Of a DNA stretch of 55,512 nt, positions 35,645 to 43,230 are shown one piece after another (the first letter of the stretch is position 1; every line of letters starts with the position of its first letter). The stretch comes from DATILL01 sp035476575 (GTDB taxonomy: Bacteria > Actinomycetota > Actinomycetes > Mycobacteriales > JACQDL01), in assembly GCA_035476575.1 (NCBI GenBank), contig DATILL010000009.1, forward strand, positions 1 through 55,512. The letters are read 5' to 3'. A program made the translations under genes and the position numbers. A model generated the notes under the pieces. That model saw only the letters and a list, made by a program, of their open reading frames with translations. It made no database searches and was not told the origin of the DNA.

Positions 35645-36202
35645 TCAGGCGCCCAGCAGGGGCAGCACGGCGCGCAGCCGGGGGGCGGACCGGTCCCGGG
35701 CGCTGACCACAGTCACCGGCTCGGGCCAGCGGATCGCCAGCTCCGGGTCGTCGTAGGCGATGGTCAGGTCCTCCGCCGGATCGTGCTCGCGATCAATCCG
35801 GTAGCAGACGTCGGCGGGCTCGGACAGCGCCTGCCAGCCATGTGCGCAGCCGGCCGGGATGAAGACGCTGCGGTGCGAGCGGTCGTCCAGCTCGAAGCAC
35901 GCCTGGCGGAGGAACGTCGGCGAGCCGGGGCGCAGGTCCACCACCACGTCGAAGACGCGCCCGTACGAGCAGCGCACCAGCTTGGCTTCCCCGCGCCCGC
36001 CGCGCAGGTGCAGCGCGCGGACCACCCCGCGGTGCGACCGCGACTGGCTGTCCTGGACGAACGACGCCGGGTCGATCCCCGCCGTGCCGGCCACCGTGGC
36101 GTCGAAGGTGCGGCTGAAGAAGCCCCGCTCGTCGGTGAACGGCGTCGGGGTGAACAGCACGACCCCCTCGATCGGGCCGGCGGTGACCCGCAGGCCGCTC
36201 AC
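35645..36202 (-). CDS. RmlC-type dTDP-sugar 3,5-epimerase
   Basis: 185 residues, the normal length of dTDP-4-keto-6-deoxyhexose 3,5-epimerases, which invert carbons of a keto-deoxysugar. Family features are 'DERGFFSRTFD', 'SRSHRGVVRALHLR' with the catalytic histidine, 'RVFDVVVDLRPGSPT', and 'FIPAGCAHGWQAL'. The GTG at 36202 overlaps the aminotransferase stop (GTGA). A sister use as a 5-epimerase or 3-epimerase only is possible. No RmlA, B or D is in the window, so its substrate comes from elsewhere or from the epimerases nearby. Confidence 0.9.
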   Translation of the reverse strand: MSGLRVTAGPIEGVVLFTPTPFTDERGFFSRTFDATVAGTAGIDPASFVQDSQSRSHRGVVRALHLRGGRGEAKLVRCSYGRVFDVVVDLRPGSPTFLRQACFELDDRSHRSVFIPAGCAHGWQALSEPADVCYRIDREHDPAEDLTIAYDDPELAIRWPEPVTVVSARDRSAPRLRAVLPLLGA

Positions 36203-37551
36203 GTCAAGGCCCGGAAGGTCGGCTTCACCGCGCGGCTGTGCAGGTGGCGCTCGACGCCGTCGACCAGCGCCCGCGCGTAGACGTCCAGCGCGCCAGCGAC
36301 CGCCTCGACGGTCCGGTCCACGTCGTCGTCGCTGTGTGCCGCGCTGATCACAAAGGACGGTGCGAGCACGCCGCGCAGCAGCAGCTCCTGCAGGAACAGG
36401 GTGCGCATCGCTTGTGACGGCGTGCCGGCGGCGTCCCGGGTGCCGTAGACGACGTTGCAGGGGCGGCCGGCCAGCGTTACGAACCGGCCCAGGTCGCGGG
36501 TGTCGATCTCGGCCTGGACCCCGCGCACCAGCCGCTCCCCCTGGCGGTGCAAGGTGCCGACGACGTCCTCGCCCTGGTAGGCGTGCAGGACGGCGCGAGC
36601 CGCGGCTAGCGCGTGGCCCTCCGCGCCATGCGTCGTCGACAGCAGGAAGACCCGGCGCCGGCCCGCGGGGGGGAAGCCGCCGAGCTCCATCAGCTCGCGC
36701 CGCCCGCACAGCGCCGAGATGGCGAACCCGTTCCCCAGCGCCTTGCCGAACGCCGACAGGTCCGGCCGGACGCCGAGCATCGCCTGGGCGCCCCGCGTGT
36801 GGTACCGGAACCCGGTGATCATCTCGTCGAAGACCAGTACGACGCCGTGCGCGGAGCACAGGGCGCGCAGCCCCTCGAGGAAGCCCGGCGCGGGCTCGCA
36901 GGCCACCGACACCGGCTCCAGGATCAGGCAGGCCACCTGCCCGGGCCGGCTGTCCAGGAGGGCGCGCACCGAGCCGAGGTCGTTGTAGCGGAAGCTCACG
37001 GTGAGGTCCCGGACTGCCTGCGGCACGCCGGCGTTCATCGCGGTGGTGCCGATGAACCAGTCGTCGGTGGAGAAGAACGGCTGGTCCGCGCAGATCGCGA
37101 CGAGGTCGCGGCCGGTCGCGGCGCGGGCCAGCCGGACCGCGGCGGTGGTGGCGTCGGAGCCGTTCTTGGTGAACTTGACCATGTCGGCCGTGCTGATGAG
37201 GCCGAGGAAGTCCTCCGCGGCCCGCAGCTCCAGCTCGGTGGGCCGGGCGAAGTTGGCGCCCAGCGGGAGCTGCGCGCGCACCGCGTCCAGGACGGCGGGG
37301 TGGGCGTGCCCGAGGGTCACCGCGCGCAGGCCCATGCCGTACTCGATGTACTCCCGCCCGTCGACGTCCCAGACATGCGCGCCGAGGCCCCGGACCAGCA
37401 GGGGGGCGAGGTGCTCGGGGTACTGGTCGTCGCCCTTGGCGTAGGTGTGCGCCCCGCCTGGGACCAGCTCGGCCAGCCTGGCGCGCAGCGCCCGCGACCG
37501 GGTCAGGTCCGGTGCCGCCGCGACCTGGCCAAGAGCGATGTCGCTGTCCAT
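36199..37551 (-). CDS. PLP aminotransferase, glutamate-1-semialdehyde aminomutase-like
   Basis: 450 residues of class III aminotransferase fold. 'GGAHTYAKGDDQYP' near residue 31, 'KFTKNGSDATTAAVRLARA', 'FDEMITGFRY' and 'DLSAFGKALGNGF' are visible; the lysine in the last binds pyridoxal phosphate. It is unlikely to be the haem-pathway enzyme: it lies between sugar genes and overlaps an RmlC-type gene, as do GSA-like transaminases that act in surface-glycan or secondary-metabolite clusters. ATG 37551 is the start; the much longer upstream frame overlaps a divergent gene. Confidence 0.85.
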   Translation of the reverse strand: MDSDIALGQVAAAPDLTRSRALRARLAELVPGGAHTYAKGDDQYPEHLAPLLVRGLGAHVWDVDGREYIEYGMGLRAVTLGHAHPAVLDAVRAQLPLGANFARPTELELRAAEDFLGLISTADMVKFTKNGSDATTAAVRLARAATGRDLVAICADQPFFSTDDWFIGTTAMNAGVPQAVRDLTVSFRYNDLGSVRALLDSRPGQVACLILEPVSVACEPAPGFLEGLRALCSAHGVVLVFDEMITGFRYHTRGAQAMLGVRPDLSAFGKALGNGFAISALCGRRELMELGGFPPAGRRRVFLLSTTHGAEGHALAAARAVLHAYQGEDVVGTLHRQGERLVRGVQAEIDTRDLGRFVTLAGRPCNVVYGTRDAAGTPSQAMRTLFLQELLLRGVLAPSFVISAAHSDDDVDRTVEAVAGALDVYARALVDGVERHLHSRAVKPTFRALT

Positions 37552-37641
37552 GTTCTCCCTGCCGTGCCGCGGCGGTGCCGTGCTGCCGTGAGCGGGACCC
37601 GTGCAGGATAGGGGCAGCCTGGCCGCTGCCAGGATGGCACG

Positions 37642-38772
37642 GTGCATGACGACGTTTTTGCCTGCCGATGGTGCGGATCCACCGCGTGTACGACGGTGCT
37701 GGACCTCGGCGCCCAGCCGCCGTCCGACGTGTTCCCCCGGGCCGGCGCGGGCGAGCCGGTGGCGTCGTACCCACTGAGCATGGTCGTGTGCGGGCGGTGC
37801 GGCCTGGCCCAGTTGGCGCACGACCCGACCGAGGCGGACGAGCCACGGGGGCTGGAGCCGCGGGCGCTGGTCGAGCAGGCGCACGCGGCGGTTGACGCCG
37901 TTGCCCGCGCCGGCCTGCTGGCCGCGGCACCGCGGGTGGCGGAGTACGACAGCCCGCACGGCGGAAGCTGGCGGTCGCTGCTGGTCGGCCGCGGCTGCGT
38001 CGACGTCACCGGGCAGGCCGGGTACGCCGACGTCGTCGTGGACGTGTTCGGGCTGATGCACGAGGCCGACCAGCGGGCCGCCGTCCGCGCGCGGACGGAG
38101 CGGCTGGCGCCCGGCGGGGTGCTGCTGGTGCAGTACCACCCGCTGACGACCATCGTCGAGCAGGGCCAGTGGAACGCCCTGCGGCACGGTCACATGGCCT
38201 ACTACTCCACCCGGGCGCTGACCGGCATGCTCGCCGGGCATGGGCTGGTCGCCGAGTCGGCGTGGACGTTCCCGCTGTACGGCGGCACGGTGCTGCTCGC
38301 GGCCCGGCGCGGCGGGACCGCCGGCCCGAGCGTGCGGGAGCTGCTGGCTGCCGACGATGCTCGCGGCGTGCTCGGGCCGGAGCTCGCCGCCGGGCTGCAG
38401 GGGATCGCCAGCGCCGCGGCTGCGCGGCTGCGCGGCTGGCTCTGCGACCAGCGGCGGGGCGGGCGACGGGTGCTGGGCTACGGCGCTGCGTCGCGGGCGG
38501 TGCCGCTGCTCGTCGCGGCGGGCATCATGCCGGACCTGCTGCGGGCCGTCGCGGACGGGTCCGCCGCGAAGTGGGGACGGCTCATCCCCGGCGTGGACAT
38601 CCCGATCATCAGCCCGGCCGAGCTGTGCGCCGCGCGCCCGGACGCCGTACTGCTGTTCGTCCCTGACCTGCTCGACGAGGTGCGCCGGGCGCTGCCGGAG
38701 GTCGAGGCCGGCGGCGGCCGCTGGGTGCTGGCCGAGGCCGAGCCACGGCCGGTCCCGCCCCAGGCTCATTGA
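37642..38772 (+). CDS. Atypical TylC3-type methyltransferase homologue
   Basis: 376 residues with the three-part plan of sugar C-methyltransferases: zinc domain ('CRWCGS', 'CGRCGLAQL'), middle domain, and C-terminal domain ('GYGAASRAVPLLV', 'PIISPAEL'). The middle part is shorter than in the first copy. The SAM motif is degenerate ('VAEYDSPHGGSW' in place of the usual acidic-Gly pattern), and the YHEH signature has become RHGH ('ALRHGHMAYYS'). The last histidine is kept, the tyrosine and glutamate are lost. Reading frame and codon use are normal, so it is probably expressed, perhaps as a non-methylating sugar-modifying enzyme. GTG 37642 is the likely start. Confidence 0.75.
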   Translation: MHDDVFACRWCGSTACTTVLDLGAQPPSDVFPRAGAGEPVASYPLSMVVCGRCGLAQLAHDPTEADEPRGLEPRALVEQAHAAVDAVARAGLLAAAPRVAEYDSPHGGSWRSLLVGRGCVDVTGQAGYADVVVDVFGLMHEADQRAAVRARTERLAPGGVLLVQYHPLTTIVEQGQWNALRHGHMAYYSTRALTGMLAGHGLVAESAWTFPLYGGTVLLAARRGGTAGPSVRELLAADDARGVLGPELAAGLQGIASAAAARLRGWLCDQRRGGRRVLGYGAASRAVPLLVAAGIMPDLLRAVADGSAAKWGRLIPGVDIPIISPAELCAARPDAVLLFVPDLLDEVRRALPEVEAGGGRWVLAEAEPRPVPPQAH

Positions 38773-38814
38773 CCCCAGGGCTCATTGACCCAGGCTTTGA
38801 CCATGCCCGGGTGA

Positions 38815-40164
38815 TCAGCCCGGCTCGGCGGTCACCCCAACCGTCGTACGACCAGCGGCCGTCGCGCCGCCGTCCTGGCTCAGGCACCACAGCGCCCCGG
38901 ACAGGCCGACCAGCAGCGCGCCGATCGTAGAGATCTGGACGAACGCCGCCGAGTCCAGGACGGCATCGGTCGTGATGATGGTGACGATCGCTCCCGCGAC
39001 GCCCGACGCGAGCTCGGCGGCGACCGGGTCTCGCTGCCGCGACACCGAGCGCACCGCGTACCGCACCGCCACGACCAGCACGGCGACCATGGCGAGCAGC
39101 CCGACGATCCCGCTCTCGATCACCTGGTCGAGGTACTGGTTGTCCAGGATCGGCTGCCGCGGGATGTCGTACGTGCCGAGGCCCTGGCCGAGCCACAGGT
39201 GGTCGAAGAGCACCCGGAAGGCATAGCTGCGCCCGGCCGCGCGCGACTCCAGGGAGTAGTCGTGCGACCCGCTGGTGAACAGGCTGCCCAGCGCGCTGGC
39301 CGTCTTCGAACCACCCAGCACGGCGGCCGCCACCAGCGCGCCGACTCCCGCCAGCAGGCCCATGAGCCGGCGAACCGACCAGCGGGACGCCATCACGGCC
39401 ACCGCGCACGCGACGCCGATCACGGCGCTGCGGGACAGCGAGACGACCGCGCCGGCCGCGATGACCAGGGTGATCGCCCCCCACGGCCAGGCCGCCCGGC
39501 CGCGCCGCCGAGCCGCGAACGTCACCCCGAGCCCCAGCGGGATCAGCGCCGACGTCACCGCGCCGAACTCCAGCGGATGCTGCGCCGTCCCGCGCGCCCG
39601 GACCAGGCCGGCGCGGAACGACTCCGCCAGGGTGGCGGTGCCCTTCAGCCCGGGCGGGCGGAAGGAGGCGGCCAGATCCAGGTGGACGGTCGACTGCACG
39701 AGCGCGAACAGCGCGCTCAACGCGCCGGCGATCAGCAGGCAGCGCAGCACCAGCTCGATCTGCTGCCGGCTGCGCAGCGCCTCCAGCACGAACATCGAGA
39801 ACGCCGAGAGTGTCAGCACGGACACCAGCGCCTGCTGTGAGTCGGCGTACTTCTCCGTAGGGAGCACGGCGAGCATCGCCACCGCGTACGACAGCAGGGC
39901 GGAGAGGACGACGAAGCCGATGGCAATCCGCAGCGCCCGGACCCCGAGCCGGCCCGGCTGGCCGACCAGCCGGGTGACGACCCACAGCACCCCGGCGGCC
40001 AGGACCAGCAACTGCGCGGGGCTGAGCCCGAGCCCGGTGTACGGGACCTTGAACTGTTGGCGGAACCCGAGCAGCGCAACGGCGGTCACGGCCAGCAGCA
40101 CGGTCGCCGTGTCGAACGGGTCGCGCGCCGGGCCAGCACCCGCCGCCGCGCGACCGTCGGTCAC
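38815..40164 (-). CDS. O-antigen ligase/polymerase family membrane protein
   Basis: 449 residues with about 11-12 membrane segments. The family loop 'LDNQYLDQVIESGIVG' comes after 'LWLGQGLGTYD', as in Wzy_C proteins, with Asp in place of the more usual His. It would polymerise or ligate the lipid-linked repeat. The GTG at 40164 overlaps the stop of the Wzz-like gene (GTGA), forming a ligase-chain-length pair. A tract of small repeats (GGCTCATTGACCC) lies just past its stop, between it and the converging methyltransferase gene. Confidence 0.85.
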   Translation of the reverse strand: MTDGRAAAGAGPARDPFDTATVLLAVTAVALLGFRQQFKVPYTGLGLSPAQLLVLAAGVLWVVTRLVGQPGRLGVRALRIAIGFVVLSALLSYAVAMLAVLPTEKYADSQQALVSVLTLSAFSMFVLEALRSRQQIELVLRCLLIAGALSALFALVQSTVHLDLAASFRPPGLKGTATLAESFRAGLVRARGTAQHPLEFGAVTSALIPLGLGVTFAARRRGRAAWPWGAITLVIAAGAVVSLSRSAVIGVACAVAVMASRWSVRRLMGLLAGVGALVAAAVLGGSKTASALGSLFTSGSHDYSLESRAAGRSYAFRVLFDHLWLGQGLGTYDIPRQPILDNQYLDQVIESGIVGLLAMVAVLVVAVRYAVRSVSRQRDPVAAELASGVAGAIVTIITTDAVLDSAAFVQISTIGALLVGLSGALWCLSQDGGATAAGRTTVGVTAEPG

Positions 40165-40976
40165 TGCTGTCGGCCGGCGGACCGCCGGGAGCCCGCTGTG
40201 GCCGGCTCGGTAGCTGCGGCGGGCTCGGTGACCGGCCCGGCACCGGCGCTCGGCTCGGTGCCAGCCTCAGCATCGGGAGCGCTGGCGCCGTCGGGTTGGG
40301 CGCCGTCGGGTTGGGCGTCATCGCGCCGGGCGGCTCGCTTCGCGGCGCGACGCCGTCGACGTGCCGCGACCAGCGTGTCGATGACCAACAACATGATCAG
40401 CAGGACGGCGGCGACGACGACAGCTACCGCCCCGGCCGCCCTGATGCGGCCGTTGCCGCTGGCGACGCCGAGCCCGGGCGCGGACAGCTCGGCGAGGTTG
40501 ACCCGATCGTCGGCGGCAATCGACTGCTGCTCCTGCAACACCTGGAGCGCGACCCGCGCCTGCTCGACGACCTGCCGAGCGGTGAACCGGGCCATCTCGG
40601 GATCCGTGCTGCTGGCCACGATGGTGAGCTGCACACCGAGCTGGGCGAATGCAGGGTTGTCCGAGGTCAGGTTGCTGACGGTGTACGTCCCGGTCGCACC
40701 GACCAGGCTCAGCGTGCTCTCGGTGGCGTCGGAGCTCAGCATGGCGGAGACCACGCCGGCGAGCTGCGCGACACTGTAGTTGAGGTTCAGGAAGGGGTTG
40801 GCAAGACCGGGATCGGCGGCGCGGGCGGGCGGCACCAGCACCACGACGGCCTGGCTCTGTAAGACCGGCTGGATGGTGGTCGCGACGCCCGCCGCTGCGC
40901 CGGCCGCGACGATCAGGATCACGACAGTGGCCCACCACCGCCGCAGCAGGACCTGACCCAGCTCCGCGACGTTCAT
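40161..40976 (-). CDS. Wzz-like chain-length determinant protein
   Basis: 271 residues. A first membrane segment ('VVILIVAAGAAAGVATTI', about 17-36) and a second ('AGAVAVVVAAVLLIMLLVID', about 185-205) flank a ~150-residue outer domain, the arrangement of Wzz/BY-kinase activator proteins. There is no kinase domain. After the second segment the tail is basic, then low-complexity and Pro/Ala/Asp-rich, encoded by a 15-base DNA repeat near 40297. It would set the length of chains made by the neighbouring polymerase. ATG 40976 is chosen; an upstream frame lacks a ribosome site. Confidence 0.82.
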   Translation of the reverse strand: MNVAELGQVLLRRWWATVVILIVAAGAAAGVATTIQPVLQSQAVVVLVPPARAADPGLANPFLNLNYSVAQLAGVVSAMLSSDATESTLSLVGATGTYTVSNLTSDNPAFAQLGVQLTIVASSTDPEMARFTARQVVEQARVALQVLQEQQSIAADDRVNLAELSAPGLGVASGNGRIRAAGAVAVVVAAVLLIMLLVIDTLVAARRRRRAAKRAARRDDAQPDGAQPDGASAPDAEAGTEPSAGAGPVTEPAAATEPATAGSRRSAGRQQ

Positions 40977-41113
40977 CCTGTTGCTGCCTTGCCTGCCTGA
41001 TCGAGCCGATCGGGCGATCTGTGCCACTCTATAGGGCTGTTAGCTGTCATGGCGCACCCGTCCTCGGCTGGGGTTGAGGGTGAGCACGTGCCAAGAGACC
41101 CGTGGGAGCGCTT

Positions 41114-42220
41114 ATGGACGCGGCACGGCCACGAATCCTGCTGGTAGGGCCAGCAGCGGATGGTCGCGGCGGGATATCCACGGTCACCCGGCTGACTCTA
41201 GACGAGCTCGCCGACCGGGCCGAAATTCGCCTGGTTGTCAGCTTCCGCGACGGCTCGCTGCTGGTGCGGCTGGCCACGTTCGCGCGAGCGATCATCCCCA
41301 CGGTGTGGGCGATGGCGGGTGGCTGGGCCGACGTGCTGCATGTGCAGCTGTCCTTCGGGGGCAGCGTGCTGCGCAAGGGCACGTTCCTCCTGTGCGCCCG
41401 GGTCTTCGGTGTCGCCACCGTCGTGCACGCGCACGGTTCGAGCTTCGTGCAGTGGTATGATCGGCTGCCGACAGTGTGGCAGCGCTTGGTCCGGCGCGTC
41501 CTCCGAGCCGACCGGGTGCTCGTGCTCGGCGCGCCGCAGGAGGCGGCGTACCAGCAGCGGCTGCGGCTCGAGCCGGGCCGGCTTGTCCTGCTACCCAACC
41601 CGGTCCAGGTGCCGACCGGCCCCCGGGTTCGCCGGAGTTCCGACCCGGGCCGGACGGTCGTGGTGTTCCTCGGCCGGTTCGGCGAGCGGAAGGGCGCCTT
41701 CGACCTCATCGCCTCGGTCGAGGCGCTGCCCGAGCCGGCCGCGAGCCGGGTACGGGTCGTGATGGCTGGCGACGGCGCCGTCGACCAGGTCCGGCAGGCG
41801 GTCCTGGACGCCGGCCTCGACTCGGTGATCTCGGTCCGCACCTGGCTGGACCCGGCCGAACGCGACGCGCTGTTGGCCGAGGGTGATGTCTTCGCGCTGC
41901 CCAGCTACGAGGAGGGGCTGCCGATGGCGTTGCTGGAGTCGATGGCCTGGGGGCTGGCGCCGGTCGTCACCCCGGTGGGCGCGATCGCCGACCTGATCCG
42001 CGACGGCGAGAACGGCCTCCTCGTGCCGCCCGGCGACCGGGCCGCGATGACGGCCGCGCTCCAGCGGCTGACCGAGGACAGCGACCTGGTCCGCGGGCTG
42101 GGCGAGCAGGCGGGCAGGACGGCTAGGGACTTCGCCGCGGACATCTGGGCGGGCCGCCTGCTCGCGATCTGGCAGGAGCTGGCCGACCTCAGCCGGCGAC
42201 CTCGGCGAAGACGGCGATGA
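41114..42220 (+). CDS. Glycosyltransferase family 4
   Basis: 368 residues of GT-B fold. The N-terminal domain has the glycine loop 'GPAADGRGGISTVTR', the C-terminal domain 'VVFLGRFGERKGAFDLIAS' and the nucleotide-sugar site 'PSYEEGLPMALLESMAWG' with the E-x7-E pattern. It would add one sugar to a lipid-linked acceptor. ATG 41114 has GGGAGCG before it; GTG 41102 is possible. Its last 32 bases overlap the end of the opposite-strand glycosyltransferase gene. Confidence 0.88.
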   Translation: MDAARPRILLVGPAADGRGGISTVTRLTLDELADRAEIRLVVSFRDGSLLVRLATFARAIIPTVWAMAGGWADVLHVQLSFGGSVLRKGTFLLCARVFGVATVVHAHGSSFVQWYDRLPTVWQRLVRRVLRADRVLVLGAPQEAAYQQRLRLEPGRLVLLPNPVQVPTGPRVRRSSDPGRTVVVFLGRFGERKGAFDLIASVEALPEPAASRVRVVMAGDGAVDQVRQAVLDAGLDSVISVRTWLDPAERDALLAEGDVFALPSYEEGLPMALLESMAWGLAPVVTPVGAIADLIRDGENGLLVPPGDRAAMTAALQRLTEDSDLVRGLGEQAGRTARDFAADIWAGRLLAIWQELADLSRRPRRRRR

Positions 42221-43217
42221 GCCGCTCCGCGGCATGCCGCGCGGCGTAGTGCTGCTGGTAGTGCCGGGCGGCGACCGCCCCCCGCGCGGCCGCCGTACCG
42301 GGGTCGGCGAGCGCGTCGAACGCGGCGGCGAGACCGCCGACGTCCTCGACCCCGACCGGCTTCTCGTCCGGCGGCTGGAACTGCGGCAGGGCGCCTTCGG
42401 GGGAGACGATCGGGGTCACCCCGAGCTGCATGGACAGGACCTGTACGCCGCTCTGCGACGCGCGCCGGTAGTGGACGATCGACGCCTTGGCGGCGGCGAT
42501 CGCAGGCACCGCCTCGTGATAGCTGAACGGGCGCCGGTCCCACCGCACCTGGTCGGGCAGCGGCCCCGGCGCGGCGCCGTCGCCGTACAGGACGAGCCGG
42601 TCGCCACGCCAACCCGGACCGCTGACGTGCCGCTGCCACGCGGACAGCACGACCGGCAGGTTCTTGTACGGGCCGAGCCGGCCCACGAGCACCATGTCGT
42701 GCCGCTGCCCGGCCGGCACCGGCGCGGGCGCGTCCCGGTCGGCAAGATCGCTGGTCAGCGGCACGACGGTCAGCGGCCGCCCGGTCACCGCCGCCATCGA
42801 GTCGCGGACGTGGTCGCTGAAGACAACCAACCGTGCGGCCTGCCGGCTCCACCGCTCGAACAACCGGCGCTGCCAGCCCGGCCGTTCCTCGGTCGCGTCG
42901 TGCGGACGGTCGTCGTGGATCAGGTGGACCACCGGTGCCAGCGCGGCAAAGGCCAGCCAGCGCGGATCCCACACCAGCTCGACGACCACCACGTCGGGCC
43001 GGAAGGCGCGGGCGGCCCGCAGCGTCCGTGCGAACGCCGGCCAGGTCCCCGGGCTCTTCGGCCGGGGCTCCAGCAGCAGCTCGTACTCGCGGCGGGGTCC
43101 GGACTCGGGATGCCGGTCCGACGTGACCAGCAGCGCCTGCGCGCCGCGCGCCCGCAACGCCTCGACGTGCACCCGCGACAGCGGGCGCAGCCACGGTGAC
43201 AGCCACAGGACTCTCAC
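42189..43217 (-). CDS. Glycosyltransferase (GT4-like)
   Basis: 342 residues. It begins 'MRVLWLSPWLRPLSRVHVEA', has a mid-section 'VVHLIHDDRPHD' and a C-terminal domain with 'LVGRLGPYKNLPVVLSAW' and 'LSMQLGVTPIVSPEG'. The usual E-x7-E pair is weaker than in the other copies. It may prefer a different sugar donor. GTG 43217 is the start; it follows the bifunctional glycosyltransferase by 13 bases and is probably in the same transcript. The 3' end overlaps the converging GT4 gene. Confidence 0.8.
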   Translation of the reverse strand: MRVLWLSPWLRPLSRVHVEALRARGAQALLVTSDRHPESGPRREYELLLEPRPKSPGTWPAFARTLRAARAFRPDVVVVELVWDPRWLAFAALAPVVHLIHDDRPHDATEERPGWQRRLFERWSRQAARLVVFSDHVRDSMAAVTGRPLTVVPLTSDLADRDAPAPVPAGQRHDMVLVGRLGPYKNLPVVLSAWQRHVSGPGWRGDRLVLYGDGAAPGPLPDQVRWDRRPFSYHEAVPAIAAAKASIVHYRRASQSGVQVLSMQLGVTPIVSPEGALPQFQPPDEKPVGVEDVGGLAAAFDALADPGTAAARGAVAARHYQQHYAARHAAERLIAVFAEVAG

Positions 43218-43230
43218 CCGGACCGCACCC

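Noticed and set aside
36199..37551. hemL (haem biosynthesis) as the identity of the aminotransferase
   Set aside because: The fold matches, but location between sugar genes and overlap with an RmlC-type gene argue for a glycan role.
36199..38769. An 856-residue reading frame including the aminotransferase
   Set aside because: The N-terminal 400 codons overlap the divergent methyltransferase gene and look like antisense; the aminotransferase starts at 37551.
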